A stretch of DNA of 64,000 nt, taken from a bacterium. Lineage in GTDB: Bacteria > Patescibacteriota > Microgenomatia > UBA1406 > GWC2-37-13. Position 1 is the stretch's first letter. Every line of letters begins with the position of its first letter. The stretch covers positions 1-64,000 of the forward strand of contig JAKAHA010000001.1 of assembly GCA_021825445.1 (NCBI GenBank), in the 5' to 3' direction. Position numbers and translations under genes: made by a program. This document shows, one piece after another, positions 55,853 to 63,104 of the stretch. Under the pieces are notes generated by a model. It had not been told where the DNA came from, did not search any database, and was given only the letters and a program-made list of their open reading frames with translations.

Positions 55853-56575
55853 ATGAAGATTAGCATAGTCACTCTTTTCCCGAAAATGATCAGCGGCTTT
55901 TTTGAAGAAAGTATTGTCAAACGAGCAATCGAAAAAAAACTTGTCGAAATTGAAATTATAAATTTAAGAGATTTTGCTATCGACGATTATGGGACAGTTG
56001 ACGACCGACCTTATGGTGGAGGAGCAGGAATGGTACTGCGAATTGAACCTTTATACAACGCGGTTCAATTCGCAAAATCCAAATTCCAAATTCCAAGATC
56101 CAAACAAATTCCAAATTCCAAGACCCAAAAAATTATATTGACTTCTGCGAAAGGAAAGCAATTTAAGCAAAAAAAGGCGAAAGAATTTTCAAAGTTGGGC
56201 CACTTAATTATCATTGCCGGACATTATGAAGGAGTAGATGAACGAGTTCTAAATTATATTGATGAAGAAGTGTCTCTTGGAGACTTTATTATGACTGGTG
56301 GAGAAATTACTGCAGTTGCGATTGCCGACGCTATCACCAGACTATTGCCAGGAGTATTGAAAAAAGAAGAAGCGACTATCCAGGAATCTTTTAATATAAA
56401 TGGAGAAAATCTACTTGAATATCCTCAGTATACGAGACCGGAAGAATTTCAAGGACTGAAAGTCCCTAAAATTTTACTCGGAGGAAATCATAAAGAGATC
56501 GAAAAGTGGCGATTTGAGATGGCAAAAAAAGAAACGAAAAATAAAAGACCCGATCTATTTAAGAATATTAAATAA
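55853..56575 (+). CDS. trmD: tRNA (guanine-N1)-methyltransferase TrmD with a repeat-derived insertion
   Basis: 240-aa knotted SPOUT enzyme methylating G37 of tRNA. VTLFPKMISGFFEESI, DDRPYGGGAGMVLR, LIIIAGHYEGVDERVL and EVSLGDFIMTGGE are the AdoMet/tRNA-binding motifs. Residues about 74-92 (KSKFQIPRSKQIPNSKT) are encoded by a degenerate AAATTCCAAATTCCAAG repeat and replace the usual short loop, an insertion tolerated in frame. Confidence 0.93.
   Translation: MKISIVTLFPKMISGFFEESIVKRAIEKKLVEIEIINLRDFAIDDYGTVDDRPYGGGAGMVLRIEPLYNAVQFAKSKFQIPRSKQIPNSKTQKIILTSAKGKQFKQKKAKEFSKLGHLIIIAGHYEGVDERVLNYIDEEVSLGDFIMTGGEITAVAIADAITRLLPGVLKKEEATIQESFNINGENLLEYPQYTRPEEFQGLKVPKILLGGNHKEIEKWRFEMAKKETKNKRPDLFKNIK
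56073..56128 (+). repeat. AAATTCCAAATTCCAAG tandem repeat inside trmD
   Basis: Two copies of AAATTCCAAATTCCAAGA, each followed by CC or TCC, in the trmD frame. Similar text (ACCAAATTCCAAG) is in the intergenic block 28089-28303. Confidence 0.7.
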
Positions 56576-56625
56576 TAAATTACAAATAACAAATAAATTT
56601 TAAATATCAAATTTCAAAACTAGAC

Positions 56626-56681
56626 TTGACAAAAATTTTTTAAAATGAAATAATTTAACTATTACTAATTAAGTGTTAGTT
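56626..56681 (+). promoter_or_regulatory. Promoter and possible operator of the SOD gene
   Basis: TTGACA (56626-56631), 17 nt, AATAAT (56649-56654). Downstream, AACTATTACT/AGTGTTAGTT (56657-56681) is a 10-bp imperfect inverted repeat in the predicted leader start. The ATG is 46 nt after the -10, so this is a leadered transcript. Confidence 0.5.
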
Positions 56682-56700
56682 ATAAATTAAATTTAATTTT

Positions 56701-57336
56701 ATGAAAATTATAAAAATGGAGGCAAAAAAGTTTTCGGATAATATCTTATCAATGAAGGGGATTTCCAAAAAGACTGTTGAAGAACACTTAAAACTTTATC
56801 AAGGATACGTTAATAAATATAATGAAATCCAGGAAAAATTGAGTTTGCTAAAAGATAATGACTATGAAAAAGCCAATCAAGTTTATTCAAATATTCGTGA
56901 GTTAAAAACAGAACTGTCTTTTGCTTGGGGTGGAGTAGTTAACCACGAAATTTATTTTAGTCATTTAGGAGGAAAAGGTAGGGTACCGTCTGGTACCCTA
57001 TTGAAACAAATTGATGAAGACTTTGGTAGTTTTGAAAATTATAAAAAAGATCTGAAGGCGACGGCAATTTCAGCTCGCGGATGGGTCTGGACAGGTTGGA
57101 ATCAAATGGAGGAAAGACTAGTAAATTATCTTGGCGATTCACAAAATACCTATGCAATGTGGGGAGTAGTTCCACTGGTTGCTCTTGATGTTTATGAACA
57201 TGCATATTTTGCCGACTTTGGTGTAAAAAGAGCTGATTATATAGATGCTTTTTTTGAAAATTTAGATTGGAATGTAATTGAGGAAAACTTTCAAGATTTA
57301 GTCGGTTGTTGTGGAGAAAACTGTCAATGTGAATAA
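56701..57336 (+). CDS. sodA: Iron/manganese superoxide dismutase
   Basis: 211-aa Fe/Mn-type SOD. Metal ligands: His in KTVEEHLKLYQGYVNK, His in WGGVVNHEIYF, and Asp plus His in LDVYEHAYFADF. SARGWVWTGWN replaces the usual GSGWAWL. It ends in an unusual CCGENCQCE tail with four Cys. A 9-bp hairpin (TAGGGTACC/GGTACCCTA, 56979-57000) lies in the coding region. Metal identity is not determined. Confidence 0.87.
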   Translation: MKIIKMEAKKFSDNILSMKGISKKTVEEHLKLYQGYVNKYNEIQEKLSLLKDNDYEKANQVYSNIRELKTELSFAWGGVVNHEIYFSHLGGKGRVPSGTLLKQIDEDFGSFENYKKDLKATAISARGWVWTGWNQMEERLVNYLGDSQNTYAMWGVVPLVALDVYEHAYFADFGVKRADYIDAFFENLDWNVIEENFQDLVGCCGENCQCE

Positions 57337-57352
57337 ATAAAGCAACTGATGT

Positions 57353-57358
57353 TATAAT
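57353..57358 (+). promoter_or_regulatory. -10 hexamer of gltX, leaderless geometry
   Basis: TATAAT 7 nt before the ATG at 57366; weak -35. Confidence 0.45.
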
Positions 57359-57365
57359 TTACGAT

Positions 57366-58754
57366 ATGGTTAGAACAAGAATTGCTCCTTCCCCAACTGG
57401 TTCTGATGTCCATGTTGGATCAATCGCGACTGCTTTAATGAATTACGCTTGGGCAAAAAAAAATAATGGACAGTTTATTATTCGTATTGAAGATACCGAC
57501 AGAACTAGAATTGTTGAGGGTGGAGAAGCACAGATGTTGAAAACATTAAAACGCATCGGATTAGTTGCCGACGAATCGCCTATTGTTGGCGGTCCTTATG
57601 CTCCGTATCGCCAGTCTGAAAGACTTGATATTTATAAAAAATACGCGGAAGAATTAGTCGCTAAAGGCAAGGCATATTATTGTATTTGCACGCCGGAAAG
57701 ATTGACAAAGATGCGAAATGAACAACAAACAAAAAAACAAATTCCTAAATACGACCGCCTCTGTTTAAAAAAACAAGATCAAATTTCAAAGATTAAAGAT
57801 CAAACACCTCATGTCATCAGACTTCAGATTCCAGAGGGTCAAATAAAGTTTAACGATGCCGTCCGTGGTGAAATAACAATTGATGCAAAAAATATTGATG
57901 ACCAAGTTATCTTAAAATCAGATGGGTTCCCAACCTATCATTTGGGTGTCGTCATAGATGATTATTTAATGAAGATCACTCACGTGATTCGTGGAGAAGA
58001 ATGGCTGCCGTCGACGCCAAAACATGTCATTCTTTATCGGGCTTTTGGTTGGGAGTTGCCTGTATTTGCTCATATTTCACTGCTTCGCAATCCTGATAAA
58101 TCAAAACTTTCCAAAAGAAAAAATCCTGTTTGGACCTCATATTATTTGGACCAAGGAATATTTCCAGAAGCATTATTGAATTATTTAGCTCTTATGGGTT
58201 GGAGTCATCCTGAGGGAAAAGATATTTTTTCACTTGAGGAATATATAAGGGTTTTTGATATTAAAGATATTCAAACATCTTCTCCGGTCTTTGATCCAGT
58301 GAAGTTGGAGTGGATGAATGGAATGTACATTCGTCAAAAATCAATCCGCCAGCTGGCGGATCAAATACTGGAATTTTATAAAGATAAAAAATTAGATGAA
58401 GCACTTGTTGAAAAATCAATTCCTTTAATTCAGGAAAGAATTAAAAAACTTTCAGATTATTTGACCCTGTGCGAGTTCTTTTTTAAAGCCCCGGAAAAAT
58501 ATGAGATTGATATAACAGACAAGAAAGATTTTTTTGGAAAAGTTCACAGCGAACTGGAAAAAGTGGCTGACTGGAAGGCGTTGGCAATCGGAGAATCTTT
58601 GGCAAATTTGGCAAAAAAATTAGAAATAAAAAACTCTCAATTTTTTGCCGACATGAGAATGGTAATAACAGGAAAAAAAATTTCACCGCCACTTAACGAA
58701 TCAATGGAAATACTCGGGAAGAATGAGTGTCTAAAGAGATTGACAATAAATTAA
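57366..58754 (+). CDS. gltX: Glutamyl-tRNA synthetase
   Basis: 462-aa class I synthetase. APSPTGSDVHVGSIATAL has the HIGH-like HVGS, RIEDTDRTR and FPTYHLGVVIDDYLM bind substrates, and KLSKRKNP is the KMSKS loop. YqeY and likely GatCAB elsewhere fit a non-discriminating role, by inference. Two repeat-like segments are read in frame: AAGATTAAAGATCAAA (about 57788-57803) and the perfect 18-bp palindrome ATCCGCCAGCTGGCGGAT at 58344-58361. Confidence 0.94.
   Translation: MVRTRIAPSPTGSDVHVGSIATALMNYAWAKKNNGQFIIRIEDTDRTRIVEGGEAQMLKTLKRIGLVADESPIVGGPYAPYRQSERLDIYKKYAEELVAKGKAYYCICTPERLTKMRNEQQTKKQIPKYDRLCLKKQDQISKIKDQTPHVIRLQIPEGQIKFNDAVRGEITIDAKNIDDQVILKSDGFPTYHLGVVIDDYLMKITHVIRGEEWLPSTPKHVILYRAFGWELPVFAHISLLRNPDKSKLSKRKNPVWTSYYLDQGIFPEALLNYLALMGWSHPEGKDIFSLEEYIRVFDIKDIQTSSPVFDPVKLEWMNGMYIRQKSIRQLADQILEFYKDKKLDEALVEKSIPLIQERIKKLSDYLTLCEFFFKAPEKYEIDITDKKDFFGKVHSELEKVADWKALAIGESLANLAKKLEIKNSQFFADMRMVITGKKISPPLNESMEILGKNECLKRLTIN
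58344..58361. repeat. Perfect 18-bp palindrome inside gltX
   Basis: ATCCGCCAGCTGGCGGAT, read in frame as part of IRQLADQIL. It is notably GC-rich compared with its surroundings. Confidence 0.7.
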
Positions 58755-58768
58755 TTTTTTTGTATCTT
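58740..58768 (+). promoter_or_regulatory. Promoter of the coiled-coil protein gene, leaderless geometry
   Basis: TTGACA (58740-58745, inside the end of gltX), 17 nt, TATCTT (58763-58768), 6 nt before the ATG at 58775. Confidence 0.6.
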
Positions 58769-58774
58769 TAAATC

Positions 58775-59566
58775 ATGAAATTAAAAACTGCACTGGTTAT
58801 ATTACTTTCTTCAAGCTTATTATTTTTTGGATATTCATTGGTGAGAGCCGAAGAAGAAATAGTTTTAACAACTACAGGTAAGGTCGAAGATGAAAGACAG
58901 AATATTAAAAATGATATTTTAGAGCAAAAGGAGAAAAGAGAAGTTGTTCAAATAACACGTAAGGTTGAAAGAGAAGAAAAGAAGGAAGAAATTGAAAAAA
59001 AGAAAGAAGAAATAAAAGAAGAAAGAGAGACGTTTCAAGAAACGTTAAAAACTGAAAGAGAAGAAAGAAAAACAAAAATTGAAGAAATGAAGGCAGATTT
59101 TAAGGCAAAAAGAGAAGAGTTTAAGACAAAAATTGAAGCAATTAAGGATGAAAGAAAAAAGCAATTAGCCCAAAAAATTGATGATAGAATGTCGACGGTC
59201 AATAAAAATCAAACCTCAAGAATGATGGAAGCTTTGGGAAAGCTGACAGAACATATTGGTAAACTTGAGGAAAAAGTTAGTCAAGTAAAGGCAAATGGAG
59301 AAGATGTCTCGGAAGTTGAAGGTTTGATCACCAAAGCAAAAACTGCTATTAGCACGGCACTTGCGGCTGTTGAAACTCAAGTAGCAAAAGATTATGCATT
59401 TACAATAACTGATGAAAAAAATCTTGGGCAATCTATAAAATCTTCATATGAAATATTAAGTCAGGATTTAAAAAATGCTCAGACTTTATTGGTCAAAGCC
59501 AAAGAAGCGGTTGTTAGTGCTTTTAAAGCGTTTGAAAAAATTAGAAAAATTTCACCAACACCATGA
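58775..59566 (+). CDS. Exported coiled-coil protein
   Basis: 263 aa. An N-terminal signal peptide (LVILLSSSLLFFGYSLVRAEE) precedes a highly charged Lys/Glu coiled coil (about 35-130, for example KKEEIEKKKEEIKEERETF) and a helical domain (MMEALGKLTEHIGKLEEKV, then TAISTALAAVETQVAKDYAF). Such proteins are frequent in Patescibacteria; function unknown. It overlaps the next gene by 4 nt. Confidence 0.65.
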   Translation: MKLKTALVILLSSSLLFFGYSLVRAEEEIVLTTTGKVEDERQNIKNDILEQKEKREVVQITRKVEREEKKEEIEKKKEEIKEERETFQETLKTEREERKTKIEEMKADFKAKREEFKTKIEAIKDERKKQLAQKIDDRMSTVNKNQTSRMMEALGKLTEHIGKLEEKVSQVKANGEDVSEVEGLITKAKTAISTALAAVETQVAKDYAFTITDEKNLGQSIKSSYEILSQDLKNAQTLLVKAKEAVVSAFKAFEKIRKISPTP

Positions 59567-59856
59567 ATCCTATACAAATAGAGACTCAAGAATCACCATT
59601 GAATAAAGTATTAAGATTTACTCTCGTTCTTTTGATTGTTGTAGCGATTGGTGTTGGAGTACTACTTTATATTGATAATAAAAGATTGGCTGAAATAGAT
59701 AATATGGCAACAATTTCTCCAACCGTGGTTGTAAATAAAGAGAAAATATCGCCAACAATGTCAGTTGCTGAAAAAAATGATCCAAGCAATATTAATATTG
59801 GAAGTGTTGAGGCAGACTTGAAGGATATAGGGACTGATGTAAATAGCCTACAATAA
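59563..59856 (+). CDS. Single-pass membrane protein
   Basis: 97 aa with one transmembrane helix (VLRFTLVLLIVVAIGVGVLLYI) and an outside-facing Ser/Thr-rich tail (MATISPTVVVNKEKISPTMS). Coupled by a 4-nt overlap to the coiled-coil protein, so the two may form an envelope complex. No family recognised. Confidence 0.6.
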   Translation: MNPIQIETQESPLNKVLRFTLVLLIVVAIGVGVLLYIDNKRLAEIDNMATISPTVVVNKEKISPTMSVAEKNDPSNINIGSVEADLKDIGTDVNSLQ

Positions 59857-59860
59857 CTAG

Positions 59861-60970
59861 ATGAGCACTACAAATAAATTAACCTACAAAGATTCAGGGG
59901 TTAACTACGAGACGGTTGATTACCTAAAAAGGATTGCCCAACAAGCCGGAGAAAAAACCGTTAATAATACCCCTTCAAACTATAAAGAAGTTACCCAAAG
60001 CCGGGGAGAGTCGGCTCACGTGGTTGACGCAGGAGAATATTGTTTTGCCTCGGTCATCGAGGGATTGGGGACAAAAAATTTGGTCGCCGACGAAATGTAT
60101 CGCCTTACGGACAAAACATATTATGATAATGTTGCTTATGATACGGTAGCAATGATCGTCAATGACCTCATAACTGTTGGGGCAAAACCGTTGACCTTAA
60201 TGGCGTATTGGGCTGCCGGATCATCAGATTGGTTCAAAGATCAAAAGCGGGCTGACGATCTGGTAACAGGCTGGACTAAGGCGAGTAATGATTCCGGTGT
60301 CGCCTGGGGAGGGGGAGAAACTCCAGTACTGTCCGGGGTGATTGAGAAGGATAAAATTGATCTGGCGGGAAGTTGTTTTGGAATAATTGATCCGAAAAGT
60401 AATTTATGTTTAGGAGAAAAACTAGAAGTGGGAGATAGAATTGTTTTATTTGAAAGCAGCGGAATACACGCCAATGGTTTGACTCTTGCTCGAAAAATTG
60501 CGGAAAGTTTGCCCGAAGGATACCTCACTAAGATTGATGGAGAGAAAACTTATGGAGAATTATTATTAACCCCAACGATAATTTATGCAAAATTAATTGA
60601 GGATTTATTGAAAAATACTATAGATATACATTACATGGTCAATGTCACCGGACACGGCTGGAGAAAACTAATGAGACATCAAAAAGATCTTACTTATAAA
60701 ATAACAGAGCTTCCGTCGGTTCCGAAAGTTCTGCAGTTTGTCGTTGAACAGGGAAAATTGGACGAAAAAGAAGCTTATGGAAATTTGAATATGGGAGCAG
60801 GCTTTGCAATTTTTGTTCCGGAAAGTGACGCGCCCCAAGTATTAAAACTTGCTGAAGCTCACAACATAAAAGCCTACAATGCCGGAGTAGTCGAGAATGG
60901 CGACAAAAAAATCATCATCGAACCAAAAAATATTATCTTCGAAAAAGAAAGTCTGCAGGTTCGTGCCTAA
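59861..60970 (+). CDS. purM: Phosphoribosylformylglycinamidine cyclo-ligase (AIR synthase) PurM
   Basis: 369-aa purine biosynthesis enzyme. TYKDSGVNYETVDYLKRI at the N-terminus, VIEGLGTKNLVADEM, AMIVNDLITVGAKPL, WGGGETPVLSGV and ESSGIHANGLTLAR are PurM-family motifs; NMGAGFAIFVP closes the second domain. The usual GVGTK reads GLGTK and the Gly-rich loop is more diverged than in classical PurM. purC lies at the window end, supporting purine synthesis. Confidence 0.85.
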   Translation: MSTTNKLTYKDSGVNYETVDYLKRIAQQAGEKTVNNTPSNYKEVTQSRGESAHVVDAGEYCFASVIEGLGTKNLVADEMYRLTDKTYYDNVAYDTVAMIVNDLITVGAKPLTLMAYWAAGSSDWFKDQKRADDLVTGWTKASNDSGVAWGGGETPVLSGVIEKDKIDLAGSCFGIIDPKSNLCLGEKLEVGDRIVLFESSGIHANGLTLARKIAESLPEGYLTKIDGEKTYGELLLTPTIIYAKLIEDLLKNTIDIHYMVNVTGHGWRKLMRHQKDLTYKITELPSVPKVLQFVVEQGKLDEKEAYGNLNMGAGFAIFVPESDAPQVLKLAEAHNIKAYNAGVVENGDKKIIIEPKNIIFEKESLQVRA

Positions 60971-60981
60971 ACATATTTATT

Positions 60982-61049
60982 ATATATCGACGTTTTTTTC
61001 TTATCCTAACAAGCCGAAACACTACTTTTGTAGGTTATAAGCGATTGAC
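60982..61049 (+). repeat. ~67-nt dispersed repeat, copy 3 (diverged)
   Basis: TATATCGACG, TTATCC and the conserved CTTTTGTAGGTTATAAGCGATTGAC end. It lies just after purM. Confidence 0.6.
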
Positions 61050-61079
61050 TAATGAATAATTTTTTTAGAAAATATTTAT

Positions 61080-61280
61080 ATGAAATTACTTCAGTCGCAT
61101 ACAATTAAATCCAAACTCTCAGATTTTTTTCTGAGCGTTTCAGCTTCTTATTTTATTATGATGGTCGTTACTCCGGGGCTTACTGGTAAAAACGGTTTTG
61201 ATTTATTTATAAATTTTGTTTATTATTTTTCCCTTGTTATAATATATTTTATAAGTTCGATTATAATTTTACGTTTTTAA
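61080..61280 (+). CDS. Small membrane protein
   Basis: 66 aa with two hydrophobic helices (FFLSVSASYFIMMVVTPG and FVYYFSLVIIYFISSIIIL). No family recognised. Followed after 3 nt by another tiny membrane protein, suggesting a pair. Confidence 0.5.
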   Translation: MKLLQSHTIKSKLSDFFLSVSASYFIMMVVTPGLTGKNGFDLFINFVYYFSLVIIYFISSIIILRF

Positions 61281-61283
61281 ATT

Positions 61284-61394
61284 ATGAATAATTTTGATTT
61301 TTCTAAAGTAAATTTTAGTATGCAATTAATAGGATTATTGGTAATAATTGCTTTTTTCTTAATGTTTATAGCTTTCAAAAAAACCTCCCATTAA
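61284..61394 (+). CDS. 36-aa membrane protein
   Basis: Short frame MNNFDFSKVNFSMQ, then one transmembrane helix (LIGLLVIIAFFLMFIAF) and a KKTSH end; TAA at 61392-61394. Three nt after the 66-aa gene. Coding is supported only by the helix pattern and the spacing. Confidence 0.45.
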   Translation: MNNFDFSKVNFSMQLIGLLVIIAFFLMFIAFKKTSH

Positions 61395-61522
61395 TATTAT
61401 TTTTTTTGCATTTTCCCACCCAAAAGAATAATTATTATTTGCTTTGCAAAAATTACCATATTTACGAATGTTTCAATATATCGATATATCAAAACAAACT
61501 GGAAAATTAAATTGTTATTTTT

Positions 61523-61595
61523 TGTCATCCCCGTGAAGACGGGGATCCAGTCGATTGTAGTGGTGTGATTTATCACACCAGAATCGTTCCACTAC
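61523..61595. repeat. Composite: GTCATCCCCG half-element plus GTAG-headed hairpin
   Basis: 61523-61550 is TGTCATCCCCG/CGGGGATCC (half of the 8829 family). 61557-61595 is GTAGTGG, hairpin TGGTGTGAT/ATCACACCA, then GAATCGTTCCACTAC (GTAG family). The rest of the 61395-61701 gap is AT-rich with no gene seen. Confidence 0.7.
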
Positions 61596-61701
61596 AAAAA
61601 ACTTTTACTTAAACTTTTCCTCTTGCATTTTTCCGTCCCAAAGACTAAATTAATAACAAAAAATAATTAATTAAAATAATTTTTAATTATTTTATAAATG
61701 A

Positions 61702-62133
61702 ATGACAAAAAATGATAACCCACATATGTATATGCATTTTATAGAGCAACATTTAGAAGCATATACTATATTAAAAGATAAATATCCTTTACCAGTAAAT
61801 TTATTTTTTGTTAAAGCCTTTTTATTAGGTAGGATGATTGAACTTATTTTAAAGACTGATTTAATAATGAAAGGATTTAGCTCAGACGACTTGAAGAAAA
61901 AAGAAAGAGGTGGACATAGCTTAATTAAATTATTAGAATTATTAGGATTTCCTAATAAATATATCATTTCTACAACAACATTTGATTCAATAAATCATCT
62001 AAGTAATTATTATGAAAATAAGAAATACGAATATCCACAATCAGAAGATGTCGAAATTAAAAATATTGTATTTTTAGAAGAGTTTATTAGTCTTTCGATA
62101 CAAAAACTCAAATTTCATTTAAAAAATCCATAA
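61702..62133 (+). CDS. HEPN-like helical protein
   Basis: 143 aa, all helical. FFVKAFLLGRMIELILKT near 33-50, RGGHSLIKLLELLGF near 72-86 and YYENKKYEYPQ near 107-117 recall HEPN domains (paired helices, a conserved Arg and His, and a tyrosine-rich YxYP end). HEPN proteins are often RNases of toxin or defence systems, but no nucleotidyltransferase partner is adjacent. Family call is tentative. Confidence 0.45.
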   Translation: MTKNDNPHMYMHFIEQHLEAYTILKDKYPLPVNLFFVKAFLLGRMIELILKTDLIMKGFSSDDLKKKERGGHSLIKLLELLGFPNKYIISTTTFDSINHLSNYYENKKYEYPQSEDVEIKNIVFLEEFISLSIQKLKFHLKNP

Positions 62134-62180
62134 ATATATTTTTAAGTTTTTATTAATTTTCTCCTCAATCAGATAAAAAC

Positions 62181-62208
62181 TTGATATGACGGGCTAATCG
62201 TATATAAT
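62181..62208 (+). promoter_or_regulatory. Promoter, leaderless geometry
   Basis: TTGATA (62181-62186), 16 nt, TATAAT (62203-62208), 6 nt before the ATG at 62215. Confidence 0.55.
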
Positions 62209-62214
62209 ATTTGA

Positions 62215-63096
62215 ATGAGTTTATCAAGATACGAAATACCACAACTTCAACCATTTTTTACAGAAAGGACTCCTATTAGCGAAACACCAAGTGAAAAATA
62301 TGCTGCTTACTACAAACTTATCCATTCAAATGGTTTAGCAAAATTACCTCGAACTTACTTTACCACAACAATTACGAGTGGTGGATTTAATGTTTTTGCT
62401 GAACAAACAAAACCAGAATCAAATGGAAAAGGAAACTTTGACTTTTTTAATATAGTTGTAGCACCTGGAGAGATGAAAACTAGAACACCATTACCGAAAT
62501 CACTAAATTTTTCTGAAATTTTAAATGGAAATGTTAAATTAGCCGAGAATTTCCGCTTAGCTCTATTGAATTCAGGAAAAGTTTCAACGGAAAAAAATTT
62601 ATTAATTTTTCCACCAGATTTGGGTAAAGTACCAGGATGGACGCAATTTGATTTTAATTTATTTTGGTTAAATATTATATCTGGAATTAATCCTGAAGAC
62701 GCTGTGAAAATTGAGTCTGCATTCAGAAATTCAAATTTTGATTTTGAAACTTATAATAATGGGAAATTGCCAAATGAAGTAAGAAGACCGGTATATCTAG
62801 AGTTTGTTCGTTCGTATTTACAGATGATTGATCAAGAAGGATTTCATGTTGATCCAATTTCTGAATTTATACAATTGGTTGATCCAAAAGGATCACTTGG
62901 CGGTTTTGTTGAAGAATTTCTTGCAAAGTCTTTAGGGGTGAATATATCTAGAGTTGTAATTAATAATATGAAAGCTTTCTCTGGCGAAGACGGAGCAAGA
63001 GCTTTAATTAAGCAAGGAGTTGATCTGCCAGCGGCAAGACTTAGTCTCAAAAAAGAAGATTCTGTATTGTTGGTTTCCCAACAACAGTTGATGTAA
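62215..63096 (+). CDS. Hypothetical protein
   Basis: 293 aa, soluble, no transmembrane segment. Features include YFTTTITSGGFNVFAEQTKP near 49-68, LLIFPPDLGKVPGWTQFDFN near 129-148 and a C-terminal LKKEDSVLLVSQQQLM. I recognise no family. It has its own promoter and is convergent with purC (8-nt gap). Confidence 0.55.
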   Translation: MSLSRYEIPQLQPFFTERTPISETPSEKYAAYYKLIHSNGLAKLPRTYFTTTITSGGFNVFAEQTKPESNGKGNFDFFNIVVAPGEMKTRTPLPKSLNFSEILNGNVKLAENFRLALLNSGKVSTEKNLLIFPPDLGKVPGWTQFDFNLFWLNIISGINPEDAVKIESAFRNSNFDFETYNNGKLPNEVRRPVYLEFVRSYLQMIDQEGFHVDPISEFIQLVDPKGSLGGFVEEFLAKSLGVNISRVVINNMKAFSGEDGARALIKQGVDLPAARLSLKKEDSVLLVSQQQLM

Positions 63097-63104
63097 TAGT
63101 TGTA

